Source: JAVBWI01 sp036677445
GTDB taxonomy: Bacteria > Bacillota > Clostridia > Christensenellales > CAG-138
Reading direction: 5' to 3'
DNA length: 64,000 nucleotides
NCBI GenBank assembly: GCA_036677445.1
Contig: JAVBWI010000023.1
Location: 248,001 to 312,000 of the forward strand
This document shows, in pieces, positions 43,434 to 52,203 of this stretch. Made by a program: the position numbers and the translations under genes. Position 1 is the first letter of the stretch. Each line of letters begins with the position of its first letter. The notes under the pieces were generated by a model, which saw only the letters and a program-made list of their open reading frames with translations, ran no database searches and was not told the DNA's origin.

Positions 43434-44206
43434 TCGCCTTCCACCTCCGGGCCATGTTCCTCCTGCGTCTTTGTCAACAGCATCGGTTCACCGTCCGTTA
43501 TTACGATGGTGTTCTCATAGTGCGCGCTTGGCCGCCTGTCGCGGGCAATGACCGTCCAGCCGTCGGCAAGCACCTGCACCGCCGCGCCGCCCAGGTTGAT
43601 CATGGGCTCCACCGCGATGGTCATGCCTGCCTTGAGCCGCAGGCCGTGGCCGGGGATACCGTAGTTGGGCACATCCGGCGGTTCGTGCATCTGCCTGCCG
43701 ATACCGTGGCCCACAAGCTCCCGCACCACGCCGTAACCGTGGCTTTCCGCGTGCGCCTGCACGGCTGCGGAAATATCGCCGATCCGGCTGCCTGCGCGGG
43801 CGTAGCGGAGCCCTTCATAGAAGCACTCCCGTGTAACGCGCACCAAGCGCCTGACCTCCGGCTGTACATCGCCGATAAAGAACGTTCGTGCAGCGTCGCC
43901 GTGCCAGCCGTCGATGAACGCGCCGACATCCACGCTGAGTATATCCCCGTTTTCAAGCTTGCGCTTTCCCGGAATACCGTGCACAACCTGTTCGTTGACG
44001 GAGGTGCAGATACTGCTCGGATATCCGCGGTAATGGAGGAAAGAGGGGATGGCGCCGCGGCTCTTTATCAGTTCCGCCGCCGCCGCATCCAGCTCCGCCG
44101 TAAAGACGCCGGGCTTTGCCATTTGCTGCATCAGCAGCAGCACTTCCTCCACGATGCGTCCCGCCTTGCGCATCTGTTCGATTTCGGCGGGGGTTTTGAT
44201 TGTCAT
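43430..44206 (-). CDS. map: Methionine aminopeptidase, 258 aa
   Basis: Removes the initiator methionine. The metal ligands are in SVDVGAFIDGWHGDAA (two Asp), GHGIGRQMHEPP (His), VEPMI (Glu) and the C-terminal YENTIVI (Glu). The ATG at 44206 starts MTIKTPAEIEQMRKAG, the standard N-terminus; the frame upstream overlaps adk and is rejected. It follows adk by 5 bp. Type Ia length. Confidence 0.97.
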   Translation of the reverse strand: MTIKTPAEIEQMRKAGRIVEEVLLLMQQMAKPGVFTAELDAAAAELIKSRGAIPSFLHYRGYPSSICTSVNEQVVHGIPGKRKLENGDILSVDVGAFIDGWHGDAARTFFIGDVQPEVRRLVRVTRECFYEGLRYARAGSRIGDISAAVQAHAESHGYGVVRELVGHGIGRQMHEPPDVPNYGIPGHGLRLKAGMTIAVEPMINLGGAAVQVLADGWTVIARDRRPSAHYENTIVITDGEPMLLTKTQEEHGPEVEGE

Positions 44207-44211
44207 CGCCG

Positions 44212-44829
44212 CTACTCCAGTACGGCGACGATACCGGCAAACACTTCTTCCACCGGCCGGTCGCCATCCACGGTGCGCAGCAGGCCCTTCTGCCCGTAAT
44301 ACTCGATCAACGGCCGGGTCTGCGCCTCGTAGACTTTGAGGCGGTTCTCCACCGTTTCGGCCTTGTCGTCGTCGCGCTGGTACAGCGCGCCGCCGCACTT
44401 GTCGCATACTTCGCCCGGATGCACCGAAACATGGTATGCTGCGCCGCAATCCGGGCACATGCGGCGCCCGCTGATACGCGCGACCAGCCGCCCGAAAGGA
44501 ACGTCGATATTGACCACGGCGTCCACCTGCGCAAAGGCGCTAAGCGCATCCGCCTGCGCAACCGTACGCGGAAAACCGTCGAGGAGATAGCCTTCGCCGC
44601 AATCCGGCTGGGTAAGCCGTGCCTTGACCATGTCTATGATGACGGAGTCAGGCACCAGCTCTCCTTTATCGATATAGCTTTGTGCGGCGAGCCCCAGCGG
44701 GGTTTTTGCCCTGCGCTCTGCGCGGAGCATATCCCCCGTTGAGATGTGCGCTATATGATACCTTTCGCACAGGCGCTCGGCCTGCGTACCCTTGCCTGCG
44801 CCCGGCGGGCCTAAAAATATCAGCTTCAT
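44212..44829 (-). CDS. adk: Adenylate kinase, zinc-lid type, 205 aa
   Basis: Equilibrates AMP, ADP and ATP. P-loop GPPGAGKGT is at residues 7-15 and the NMP-binding helix follows DMLRAE. The lid carries four cysteines (MCPDCG and CDKCGG), so it binds zinc, typical of Gram-positive enzymes. It lies between secY and map, the usual place. Confidence 0.97.
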   Translation of the reverse strand: MKLIFLGPPGAGKGTQAERLCERYHIAHISTGDMLRAERRAKTPLGLAAQSYIDKGELVPDSVIIDMVKARLTQPDCGEGYLLDGFPRTVAQADALSAFAQVDAVVNIDVPFGRLVARISGRRMCPDCGAAYHVSVHPGEVCDKCGGALYQRDDDKAETVENRLKVYEAQTRPLIEYYGQKGLLRTVDGDRPVEEVFAGIVAVLE

Positions 44830-44848
44830 GCGTTTCCTCCCAACTTCA

Positions 44849-46114
44849 TCAGTTCAGGAAGCCCTTGTAATGACGCATCAGCATTTGGTTCTGCAACTGC
44901 TCCATGGTCTCCAGCGCAACGCTGACCATAATCAGCACGCTGGTGGGGCCGAACGGGGATTTGATGCTCAGCGCCCCCAGGAACAGATTGGGCACGATGG
45001 CGATCAGCGCCAGGAACAGCGCGCCGAAGAGCGTCAAACGGCTGCTGATACGGCCAAGATAATCGCTTGTCGGCTTACCGGGGCGTATGCCCGGAATGAA
45101 ACCGCCATACTGCTGGAGGTTCTTGCTCATCTCGATCGGGTTGAAGGAGATGGTGGTGTAGAAATACGCAAACCCTACGATCAGCAGCGCGTAGAACACA
45201 TAGTACACCGCGGTGCCCGTGCCCATATATGCATACCAGAACCTGGAGAAGCCGCCTTCGGCCTTGGGGTCAGCGATCTGCATGATCATGACCGGGAACT
45301 GCGTAATGGTCAGGGCGAAAATCAGCGGCATAACGCCGTTGGCATTGGCCTTCATGGGAATGTGCGTGCTCTGGCCGCCGTAGAGCTTGCGGCCCACCAC
45401 GCGCTTAGCGTACTGCACCGGCACGCGGCGCTCGCCTTCGTTGACATATACAACCAGCGTGATGATCGCAACCACCAGTACCAGTACAATCGGCAGCACC
45501 CAGATGGACGTAAGTCCAACTTGAATGTTACCAACGAGCGTAATGACGGTCCCCGGCAGCTGCGATATGATGGAGGAGAATATCAGCAGCGAAATGCCGT
45601 TGCCGACGCCCACATCCGTAATGCGCTCGCCCAGCCACATCAGGAAGCAGGTACCCGTTGTCGCCACGATGCCGATGGTCGCATAGGTGAAGAAATTGGG
45701 CTCATACACCGCACCGGAACCGAGACTCAATATGATACCCACGGATTGCACCAACGCCAAGCCCACGCCCACATACCGGGTGATCTGCTGCAGCTTTTTG
45801 CGGCCGTCCTCTTCCTTGGCCATGCGCTCAAGTGTGGGGATGGCGATCTGCAAAAGCTGCATGATGATGGAACCGGTAATGTAGGGCGTAATGCCCATTG
45901 CAAATATCGTGAAATCCGCAAAACTGCCGCCGGACAGCAGGTTCAAAAAGCCCAGCGCGTCATACTGGCCCACCTGCTGTGCGATATAGCTAGCGTTCAC
46001 GCCCGGGATAGGGATGAAGCAGCCTAAGCGGTAGATGAGTATCAGCAACAGCGTCATGAGGAGCTTCTTGCGAATATCCTCAATCTTAAACGCGTTGACC
46101 AGCGTCTTGAACAT
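44849..46114 (-). CDS. secY: Protein translocase subunit SecY, 421 aa
   Basis: Channel-forming subunit of the Sec translocon, with ten membrane helices. Visible marks are the N-terminal KLLMTLLLILIYRLGCFIPI, the plug region, and the cytosolic loop IRPGKPTSDYLGRISSRLTL between helices 8 and 9. Full length. Its ATG shares one base with the rplO stop. Confidence 0.97.
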   Translation of the reverse strand: MFKTLVNAFKIEDIRKKLLMTLLLILIYRLGCFIPIPGVNASYIAQQVGQYDALGFLNLLSGGSFADFTIFAMGITPYITGSIIMQLLQIAIPTLERMAKEEDGRKKLQQITRYVGVGLALVQSVGIILSLGSGAVYEPNFFTYATIGIVATTGTCFLMWLGERITDVGVGNGISLLIFSSIISQLPGTVITLVGNIQVGLTSIWVLPIVLVLVVAIITLVVYVNEGERRVPVQYAKRVVGRKLYGGQSTHIPMKANANGVMPLIFALTITQFPVMIMQIADPKAEGGFSRFWYAYMGTGTAVYYVFYALLIVGFAYFYTTISFNPIEMSKNLQQYGGFIPGIRPGKPTSDYLGRISSRLTLFGALFLALIAIVPNLFLGALSIKSPFGPTSVLIMVSVALETMEQLQNQMLMRHYKGFLN

Positions 46115-46557
46115 TAGTCAATCACCTCAACACTTCCGCCCTTTGCCTCGATGGCTGCCTTGGCAGTTTCGGAGAATTTCGCCGCCTTGACTGTGAGCTT
46201 TTTGGAAAGCTCCCCACGCCCCAAGACCTTCAGGCCGTCTTTTTCGATCTTGCTGATCATGCCCAATTCCTTGAGCATAGAAGCCGTGACTACGGTGTCA
46301 TTCTCCAACCTGTCCAGGTCGGATATGTTGATGATTGTGTATTCTTTTGCAAAGATATTGGTAAAGCCGCGCTTGGGCAAACGACGGGCCAAAGGCATCT
46401 GACCGCCCTCGAAGCCGTTCTTTTTGCTGCCGCTGCGTGCTTTCTGGCCCTTATGGCCTTTTGCGGAGGTCTTGCCCATGCCGGAGCCGGTGCCGCGACC
46501 TACGCGCTTTTTCGCCTTCGTGGAGCCGGCGACGGGCTGAAGCTCATGCAGTTTCAT
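46114..46557 (-). CDS. rplO: 50S ribosomal protein L15, 147 aa
   Basis: Late-assembly large-subunit protein. MKLHELQPVAGSTKAKKRVG and GFEGGQMPLARRLPKRGF are family marks. It follows rpmD by 12 bp and abuts secY. Confidence 0.97.
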   Translation of the reverse strand: MKLHELQPVAGSTKAKKRVGRGTGSGMGKTSAKGHKGQKARSGSKKNGFEGGQMPLARRLPKRGFTNIFAKEYTIINISDLDRLENDTVVTASMLKELGMISKIEKDGLKVLGRGELSKKLTVKAAKFSETAKAAIEAKGGSVEVID

Positions 46558-46569
46558 GGTATCCCCTCC

Positions 46570-46749
46570 TTACACTTCTTCCACCTTGACCAGGTGTTTG
46601 ACTTTGAATACCTTGCCCCTTGTGCAGGCGTTGTCCGGCTGCAGGGTGGAGCTGTTGATCTTACGCAATCCCAGCGCCTCGATGGTGGCCTTTTGATCCT
46701 TGAGGGCGCCGATGGTGCTCTTTACGAGCGTGATTTTTAACTGTGCCAT
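46570..46749 (-). CDS. rpmD: 50S ribosomal protein L30, 59 aa
   Basis: Short large-subunit protein. Translation MAQLKITLVKSTIGALKDQK and then ATIEALGLRKINSS matches the bacterial L30 pattern, ending KHLVKVEEV. It lies between rpsE and rplO as expected in the spc operon. Confidence 0.97.
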   Translation of the reverse strand: MAQLKITLVKSTIGALKDQKATIEALGLRKINSSTLQPDNACTRGKVFKVKHLVKVEEV

Positions 46750-46769
46750 GTTCGTCGCTCCTTTCTGGA

Positions 46770-47276
46770 TCAGTCGAGGATCTCGGATACCGTCTTGCCC
46801 CTAAGCCTTGCAACCTGCTCGACAGTGCGCAACTGCCTGAGGCCGTCCATGGTGGCCTTGACGCAGTTTGCAGGGTTGTTGGAACCGTAGCTCTTGGTGC
46901 GGATATCCTTGATGCCGGCCATTTCCAGCACCGCACGCGCGGGGCCGCCCGCGATAACGCCGGTACCTTCTTCAGCGGGCAGCATGCGCACATGCCCCTT
47001 GCTGAAGCAGCCTTCCACCTGATGCGGTATGGTGGTGCCCACCAAAGGCACGTCTATCATATGCCGCTTGGCATCTTCGATGCCCTTGCGAACGGCTTCC
47101 GGAATTTCCGCGGCCTTACCCATGCCCACGCCTACGCGGCCGTTTTCGTTGCCGACCACCATCAGCGCGGAGAACCGGAAGTTGCGGCCGCCCTTGACGA
47201 CCTTGGCTACGCGGTTGATAGAGACCAGACGTTCCTTGAATTCCGGTGCCTCTTGCTCGAATCTTCTATTCTGCAT
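46770..47276 (-). CDS. rpsE: 30S ribosomal protein S5, 168 aa
   Basis: Decoding-fidelity protein. The S5 RNA-binding domain begins FKERLVSINRVAKVVKGGRN and the C-terminal domain includes GGPARAVLEMAGIKDIRTKS. Full length; the ATG at 47276 is preceded by AAGGAGG. Confidence 0.98.
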   Translation of the reverse strand: MQNRRFEQEAPEFKERLVSINRVAKVVKGGRNFRFSALMVVGNENGRVGVGMGKAAEIPEAVRKGIEDAKRHMIDVPLVGTTIPHQVEGCFSKGHVRMLPAEEGTGVIAGGPARAVLEMAGIKDIRTKSYGSNNPANCVKATMDGLRQLRTVEQVARLRGKTVSEILD

Positions 47277-47290
47277 CGTTCATTTCCTCC

Positions 47291-47659
47291 TTAGAAGTCC
47301 AGTCCGGCCTTGCGGGCTCCTTCGGCCACCGCCGCGACGCGGCCGGTGTACAGGTAACCGCCACGGTCGAACACGACCTTCTTGACGCCCTTATCCACAG
47401 CGCGCTGCCCGACAAGCTCGCCCACGAGCCTGGCAATCTCCACTTTGGTCTTGCCCTCGAGCTGGGATTTGATGGATGCGTCCAGCGTGGAAGCGGCGAC
47501 CAGCGTGTTGCCGATTTCATCGTTGATGACCTGTGCGTAAATATGGTTCAGGCTGCGGTACACGTTGAGCCTGGGACGCTCCCCGGTGCCGATGATATGC
47601 CGGCGAGTGCGGTCGTGACGCGCTTTGCGCACAGCGTTTTTATCGATCTTCGAAATCAT
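47291..47659 (-). CDS. rplR: 50S ribosomal protein L18, 122 aa
   Basis: 5S rRNA-binding protein. RTRRHIIGTGERPRLNVYRS and the C-terminal FDRGGYLYTGRVAAVAEGAR are diagnostic. It lies between rplF and rpsE. Confidence 0.98.
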   Translation of the reverse strand: MISKIDKNAVRKARHDRTRRHIIGTGERPRLNVYRSLNHIYAQVINDEIGNTLVAASTLDASIKSQLEGKTKVEIARLVGELVGQRAVDKGVKKVVFDRGGYLYTGRVAAVAEGARKAGLDF

Positions 47660-47683
47660 TACCTTGTCACTCCTTCCTACGCA

Positions 47684-48223
47684 TTACTTGCCCGTCTTGC
47701 CTTCCTTGCGGCGCACGACTTCATAATCGTACTTGATGCCCTTGCCCTTATACGGTTCGGGCTCACGCACCGCACGGATATTGGCGGCCATCTGGCCTAC
47801 GAGCTGCTTGTTGATGCCGCTCACCACGATCCTGTTGGGAGCAGGCACGTCAAACTGGATGCCGGCAGGCTCAGAGAACTCTACAGGATGGGAGTAACCC
47901 ACGTTGAGCACGAGCTTGTTGCCCTGCTTCTGTGCCCTGTAGCCGACGCCGACGATCTCAAGGGTCTTAGTAAACCCGTTGGTGACGCCGACAACCATGT
48001 TGTTGATAAGTGTACGGGAGAGACCGTGCAGCGAGCGATGACGCTTGTCATCGCTCGGGCGCTTGACATGCAATACGCCGTCCTCCTGATCGATGATCAT
48101 TTCCTTGGAAATATGCTCCGAAAGCTGGCCTTTCGGGCCTTTCACAGTCACGGTGTTATCCTCACCGACCGTGATTGTCACTCCGTTCAGAATAGTGACC
48201 GGAAGTTTTCCGATACGCGACAT
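47684..48223 (-). CDS. rplF: 50S ribosomal protein L6, 179 aa
   Basis: Located near the factor-binding centre. MSRIGKLPVTILNGVTITVG and the C-terminal PEPYKGKGIKYDYEVVRRKE are family marks. Normal length. Confidence 0.98.
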   Translation of the reverse strand: MSRIGKLPVTILNGVTITVGEDNTVTVKGPKGQLSEHISKEMIIDQEDGVLHVKRPSDDKRHRSLHGLSRTLINNMVVGVTNGFTKTLEIVGVGYRAQKQGNKLVLNVGYSHPVEFSEPAGIQFDVPAPNRIVVSGINKQLVGQMAANIRAVREPEPYKGKGIKYDYEVVRRKEGKTGK

Positions 48224-48249
48224 TGTTCACACCTCCTGTGATCGTTCAA

Positions 48250-48642
48250 TTACCAAACGTAGGCGAGCACTTCGCCGCCGACAGCCTGCTTGCGGGCTTC
48301 CTTATCCGTCATCACGCCGTGCGAGGTGGAGACGATGGCGATGCCCAGGCCGCCAAGCACTTTAGGCATTTCGTCCTTGCGGGCGTAAACGCGCAGGCCG
48401 GGCCGGCTGATGCGCTTGAGGCCGACGATAACGCGCTGCTTGTTGGGGCCGTACTTGAGTTGGATGCGGATGGTCTTCTGCACGCCGTTCTCAATGAGCT
48501 CATATCCCTTGATATAACCTTCGCTGAGCAAAATCTGCGCGATGGCCTTTTTGATGGTTGACGCAGGAACATCCACAGCTTCGTGCTTGGCCACGAGGGC
48601 GTTGCGGATACGAGTAAGCATATCTGCGATGGGATCGGTCAT
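48250..48642 (-). CDS. rpsH: 30S ribosomal protein S8, 130 aa
   Basis: Central-domain assembly protein and translational regulator of the spc operon in Escherichia coli. TDPIADMLTRIRNALVAKHE at the N-terminus and TSHGVMTDKEARKQAVGGEV near the C-terminus. The ATG at 48642 is eight bases from GGAGG; another ATG two codons earlier is too close. Confidence 0.97.
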   Translation of the reverse strand: MTDPIADMLTRIRNALVAKHEAVDVPASTIKKAIAQILLSEGYIKGYELIENGVQKTIRIQLKYGPNKQRVIVGLKRISRPGLRVYARKDEMPKVLGGLGIAIVSTSHGVMTDKEARKQAVGGEVLAYVW

Positions 48643-48658
48643 GTTCATTCCCTCCTTC

Positions 48659-48844
48659 TTACCAGCTTGCCTTGCGCACGCCGGGTATCTCACCCTTGTA
48701 CGCCAAATTGCGGAAGCAAATGCGGCAGATGCCATACTTGCGCAGCACGGAATGCGGCCGGCCGCAGATGCGGCAGCGGGTATAGGCGCGCGTGCTGAAC
48801 TTGGGGGCAGCCTGCTGCTTGTTGATCATACTTTTCTTTGCCAC
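48659..48844 (-). CDS. rpsN: 30S ribosomal protein S14, type Z, 61 aa
   Basis: Short zinc-binding S14. The Cys pairs RCRICGRPHSVLRKYGICRICF bind zinc (shown here as RCRICG and ICRICF). The start codon is GTG, seven bases after GGAGG. Type Z is typical of Firmicutes. Confidence 0.97.
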   Translation of the reverse strand: MAKKSMINKQQAAPKFSTRAYTRCRICGRPHSVLRKYGICRICFRNLAYKGEIPGVRKASW

Positions 48845-48859
48845 GTTGTTTCCTCCTTA

Positions 48860-49483
48860 TCAGCCCTGGATGAAGGGCATGCCCATGAGGTTCAAGAGCT
48901 CCTTGGCTTCCTCGTCGCTCTTGGCGGTGGTCACGAACACGATATCCATGCCGCGGACCTTATCCACATCGTCATAGTTGATCTCCGGGAAGATCAGCTG
49001 TTCCTTGAGGCCCATGGCATAATTGCCGCGGCCGTCAAAGGATTTACTGGACACGCCGCGGAAGTCGCGCACGCGCGGGAGCACGATGTTCATGAGCTTA
49101 TCGGCAAAGTAGTACATCCGGTTGCCGCGCAGCGTGACCTTGGCGCCTATGTTCATGCCTTCGCGGACTTTGAAGTTCGCTACGGATTTCTTCGCCTTTG
49201 TCACGATTGCCTTCTGGCCGGAGATAAGGGAAAGCTCTTCGCAGGCATTCTCGATGCCCTTGGGGTTATCCTTTTCAGAGCCCAGGCCCATATTGATGAT
49301 GATCTTTTCGAGTTTGGGGATCATCATGACGTTTTCATAGCCGAACTTTTCCTTCAGAGCGGGAACGACCTCGGCCGCATACTTCTCCTTCAGACGGGGG
49401 GTACCGGAGAAGGACTTCATTTCTTCCTGCGGGCCCTTCTTCTTCTTGGGCGCCGCCTGTTGTGCCGTATCTTTCTTAGCCAC
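48860..49483 (-). CDS. rplE: 50S ribosomal protein L5 with N-terminal extension, 207 aa
   Basis: Binds 5S rRNA and contacts P-site tRNA. The conserved part starts at RLKEKYAAEVVPALKEKFGY; GLSGQ-like and GRGNYAMGLKEQLIFPEI motifs follow. The start is a GTG at 49483, eight bases after GGAGG. This gives about 28 extra residues (AKKDTAQQAAPKKKKGPQEE) not present in most L5 proteins, Lys/Ala/Gln-rich and probably disordered. Confidence 0.95.
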   Translation of the reverse strand: MAKKDTAQQAAPKKKKGPQEEMKSFSGTPRLKEKYAAEVVPALKEKFGYENVMMIPKLEKIIINMGLGSEKDNPKGIENACEELSLISGQKAIVTKAKKSVANFKVREGMNIGAKVTLRGNRMYYFADKLMNIVLPRVRDFRGVSSKSFDGRGNYAMGLKEQLIFPEINYDDVDKVRGMDIVFVTTAKSDEEAKELLNLMGMPFIQG

Positions 49484-49503
49484 TTGAAATTCCTCCTTTC
49501 CGG

Positions 49504-49821
49504 TTAGTCGATGGACTTGCCGCACTTTTTGCAGACGCGAACCTTTTTGTCACCCTCGAAGGCATGGCCCACGCGTGTGGCCTTGCTGCATTTGGGGCAA
49601 ATCAGCATCACGTTGGAAGCATGGATGGTGCCTTCCTGCTTGATGCGGCCGCCGGGCTCGCCTTGGCGGCGGGGTTTCTTGTGGCGGGTGACCATATTCG
49701 CGTTCTGTACGATCACGCGCTCCTCCTGCGGGAGGGAAACAAGCACCTTGCCCTTTACGCCCTTATCCTTGCCGGCGATGACGACTACGGTATCGTCCTT
49801 TTTGACGTTCAATTTCTTCAT
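49504..49821 (-). CDS. rplX: 50S ribosomal protein L24, 105 aa
   Basis: Assembly-initiating protein. The KOW motif lies in DDTVVVIAGKDKGVKGKVLV. Two Cys pairs (ICPKCSK and VCKKCGK) suggest a zinc site in the C-terminal half. It is between rplN and rplE. Confidence 0.97.
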   Translation of the reverse strand: MKKLNVKKDDTVVVIAGKDKGVKGKVLVSLPQEERVIVQNANMVTRHKKPRRQGEPGGRIKQEGTIHASNVMLICPKCSKATRVGHAFEGDKKVRVCKKCGKSID

Positions 49822-49833
49822 CGTTCATCCTCC

Positions 49834-50202
49834 TTAAAGCACTTCGGGAGCAAGAGACACGATCTTCATGTAATCGCGCTCACGAAGTTCGCGCGCCACG
49901 GGCCCGAAGATACGGGTGCCGCGGGGCTGCTTTGCGTCGTTGATGATGACGGCCGCGTTGTCGTCAAAGCGGATATGGCTGCCGTCCGGGCGGTGCACGC
50001 CGGTAACGGTGCGCACGATGACGGCCTTGACCACGTCCTTCTTCTTGACGGCGCCGCCGGGAGAAGCGGACTTGACGGACGCCACGATGACGTCGCCTAT
50101 ATTTGCGGACCTACGGAACGAGCCGCCCAGCACGCGAATGCACATAATTTCCTTCGCGCCGCTGTTGTCCGCGACCTTTAACCTGGTCTGTGGTTGAATC
50201 AT
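49834..50202 (-). CDS. rplN: 50S ribosomal protein L14, 122 aa
   Basis: Subunit-interface protein and target of the silencing factor RsfS. MIQPQTRLKVADNSGAKEIM and GTRIFGPVARELRERDYMKI are invariant features. Normal length. Confidence 0.98.
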   Translation of the reverse strand: MIQPQTRLKVADNSGAKEIMCIRVLGGSFRRSANIGDVIVASVKSASPGGAVKKKDVVKAVIVRTVTGVHRPDGSHIRFDDNAAVIINDAKQPRGTRIFGPVARELRERDYMKIVSLAPEVL

Positions 50203-50215
50203 GCTCAGTTCCTCC

Positions 50216-50479
50216 TTACTTGGCCTTCTCGAGGATCTCGACCAAACGCCAGCGTTTGTCCTTGGACAGGGGGCGGGTCTCCATGATCTTCACGGTATCG
50301 CCGATGCCGCAGGCATTCTCCTCATCATGGGCCTTGAACTTGCGGGTGCGGTTAACCATCTTGCCATAGAGGGGGTGGCGCACCTTGGTGCGGATAGCGA
50401 CCACAATGGTCTTATCCATTTTGTCACTGACGACCACGCCGGTGCGGGTCTTGCGGTAACCTCTAACGTTTTGTTCCAT
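50216..50479 (-). CDS. rpsQ: 30S ribosomal protein S17, 87 aa
   Basis: Primary rRNA-binding protein. GYRKTRTGVVVSDKMDKTIV and GDTVKIMETRPLSKDKRWRL are characteristic. The ATG at 50479 is eight bases from GGAGG; the seven-codon extension overlaps rpmC. Confidence 0.97.
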   Translation of the reverse strand: MEQNVRGYRKTRTGVVVSDKMDKTIVVAIRTKVRHPLYGKMVNRTRKFKAHDEENACGIGDTVKIMETRPLSKDKRWRLVEILEKAK

Positions 50480-50496
50480 GGCTTGCTCCTCCTTCC

Positions 50497-50700
50497 TCAT
50501 TTGGCGACCGCCTTGAGCTCGCGCTCACGTATGAGCGTCTTTACCCGGGCGATGTCCTTTTTGCATGCATTGATCTGCTGGGGGTTGTTCAACTGCCCGG
50601 TGGCCAGCTGGAAGCGGAGGTTAAAGAGTTCTGCCTTGAGCTCACGCTCACGCTCGTTGAGCTCCTCAGTCGTCAATTCGCGGATCTTATTCGCTTTCAT
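50497..50700 (-). CDS. rpmC: 50S ribosomal protein L29, 67 aa
   Basis: Two-helix protein near the exit tunnel. MKANKIRELTTEELNERERE and LFNLRFQLATGQLNNPQQI are typical. The ATG at 50700 overlaps the end of rplP by 14 bp. Confidence 0.97.
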   Translation of the reverse strand: MKANKIRELTTEELNERERELKAELFNLRFQLATGQLNNPQQINACKKDIARVKTLIRERELKAVAK

Positions 50701-51130
50701 TGCTTGCACCACCTTCCTCAGCGGCTTCTTTCACTACAATCTTGCACTTAAGCGGCAGCTTGTGCATGGCAAGGCGCAGCGCCTCACGCGCGATATCATC
50801 GGTCACGTCGGCGATCTCAAAGAGGATTCGGCCGGGCTTGACCACCGATACCCAGTATTCCGGTGAGCCTTTACCCGAACCCATGCGGGTCTCGGCGGGC
50901 TTTTCGGTGACGGGCTTATCGGGGAAAATCTTGATCCAGACCTTACCGCCGCGCTTGATGTAACGCGTCATGGCGACACGGGCGGCCTCGATCTGGTTGC
51001 TGGTGACCCATGCAGGCTCCATGGCTACCAGGCCATATTCGCCATAGGTGATCACGTTGCCTCTGAGGGCTTTGCCCTTCATGCGGCCGCGGAACACTCT
51101 TCTTCTTTTTACTCTCTTGGGCATCAACAT
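50687..51130 (-). CDS. rplP: 50S ribosomal protein L16, 147 aa
   Basis: Needed for A-site and peptidyl-transferase architecture. MLMPKRVKRRRVFRGRMKGK and GKVWIKIFPDKPVTEKPAET are diagnostic. The ATG at 51130 is nine bases after GGAGG. It starts 3 bp before the rpsC stop region. Confidence 0.97.
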   Translation of the reverse strand: MLMPKRVKRRRVFRGRMKGKALRGNVITYGEYGLVAMEPAWVTSNQIEAARVAMTRYIKRGGKVWIKIFPDKPVTEKPAETRMGSGKGSPEYWVSVVKPGRILFEIADVTDDIAREALRLAMHKLPLKCKIVVKEAAEEGGASNESE

Positions 51131-51132
51131 GG

Positions 51133-51789
51133 TTACTTGCCTCCTTCTTGCCGCCTGGCTTTCCCAAGCACCTCGCCCTTGTAGATCCACACCTTGATGC
51201 CGATGCGGCCATAGGTGGTGTGCGCTTCGGCAAAGCCGTATTCGATATCCGCGCGCATGGTCTGCAGGGGGATGGAGCCGTCGTGGTAGCCTTCGCTTCT
51301 TGCAATTTCAGCACCACCCAACCGGCCGGCGCACAGGAGCTTGATGCCCTTTGCGCCCGCTTTCATGGAGCGGCCCATGGACTGCTTCATGGCGCGGCGG
51401 AAGGAAATACGCTTTTCGAGCTGCGCAGCAATATTTTCGGCGACGAGCTGCGCATCCGTATCGGCATTGCGGACCTCGATGATGTTGACGTTCACGCCCT
51501 TGCCCACCAGCGCGGAAACATCCGCCTTGATGAGCTCCACGCCCGCGCCGCCCTTGCCGATGAGCATACCGGGACGGGAAGTATGGATGTTGACCGTGAT
51601 CTTGTTGGCGGCGCGCTCGATCTCGATTTGGGAGATGCCGGCCGCAAAATACTTCGCCTTAACGTGATCGCGGATTTTTTTATCCTCTACCAGATAGTTG
51701 GCAAAGTCCTTTTTGGATGCATACCAACGGGTATTCCAATCCCGGATGACGCCAACGCGGAAGCCGTTTGGATTAACTTTCTGACCCAT
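51133..51789 (-). CDS. rpsC: 30S ribosomal protein S3, 218 aa
   Basis: mRNA-entry protein. MGQKVNPNGFRVGVIRDWNT at the N-terminus, a KH domain with PGMLIGKGGAGVELIK, and a C-terminal domain ending VWIYKGEVLGKARRQ. The long upstream frame overlaps rplV and is rejected. Confidence 0.98.
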   Translation of the reverse strand: MGQKVNPNGFRVGVIRDWNTRWYASKKDFANYLVEDKKIRDHVKAKYFAAGISQIEIERAANKITVNIHTSRPGMLIGKGGAGVELIKADVSALVGKGVNVNIIEVRNADTDAQLVAENIAAQLEKRISFRRAMKQSMGRSMKAGAKGIKLLCAGRLGGAEIARSEGYHDGSIPLQTMRADIEYGFAEAHTTYGRIGIKVWIYKGEVLGKARRQEGGK

Positions 51790-51802
51790 CGTAACCCTCC
51801 TT

Positions 51803-52189
51803 TTACTTTGCCTGATCCAGAATGATGGTGATATGGCTGGTGCGCTTTCTGATGCGCGATGCCCGGCCCTGCGCCCTGGGCCTGAAACGCTTGAGCGTCG
51901 GCCCCTGGTTCGCGAACACCTCTGCAATATAGAGGGTATCACGGCTCAAATCCAGGTTGTTCTCCGCATTGGCCACGGCGGAATTCAAAAGCTTTTCCAC
52001 CACCGGCGAGGCGGCTTTGGGGGTATACATCAGTATCGCCTGCGCCTCGTTGACGGATTTTCCGCGGATGAGATCGATAACGACCTTCACCTTACGGGAG
52101 GAAATACGCACGTAGCGGGCGATGGCCCGGGGGCGTACATCTCTGTTTTCACGGCGGGCCGCCGATTTTTCTCTAGACCTAGTTGCCAT
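51803..52189 (-). CDS. rplV: 50S ribosomal protein L22, 128 aa
   Basis: Lines the exit tunnel with its long loop. ARYVRISSRKVKVVIDLIRG and the loop region FRPRAQGRASRIRKRTSHIT are clear. A charged N-terminal extension of about 15 residues (ATRSREKSAARRENRDV) precedes the conserved part. Confidence 0.97.
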   Translation of the reverse strand: MATRSREKSAARRENRDVRPRAIARYVRISSRKVKVVIDLIRGKSVNEAQAILMYTPKAASPVVEKLLNSAVANAENNLDLSRDTLYIAEVFANQGPTLKRFRPRAQGRASRIRKRTSHITIILDQAK

Positions 52190-52203
52190 TCTCCATACCC
52201 TCC

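Noticed and set aside
44207..44458. 84-codon N-terminal extension of methionine aminopeptidase
   Set aside because: It overlaps adk completely at its 3' end, is Arg-rich without conservation, and the ATG at 44206 gives the standard N-terminus.
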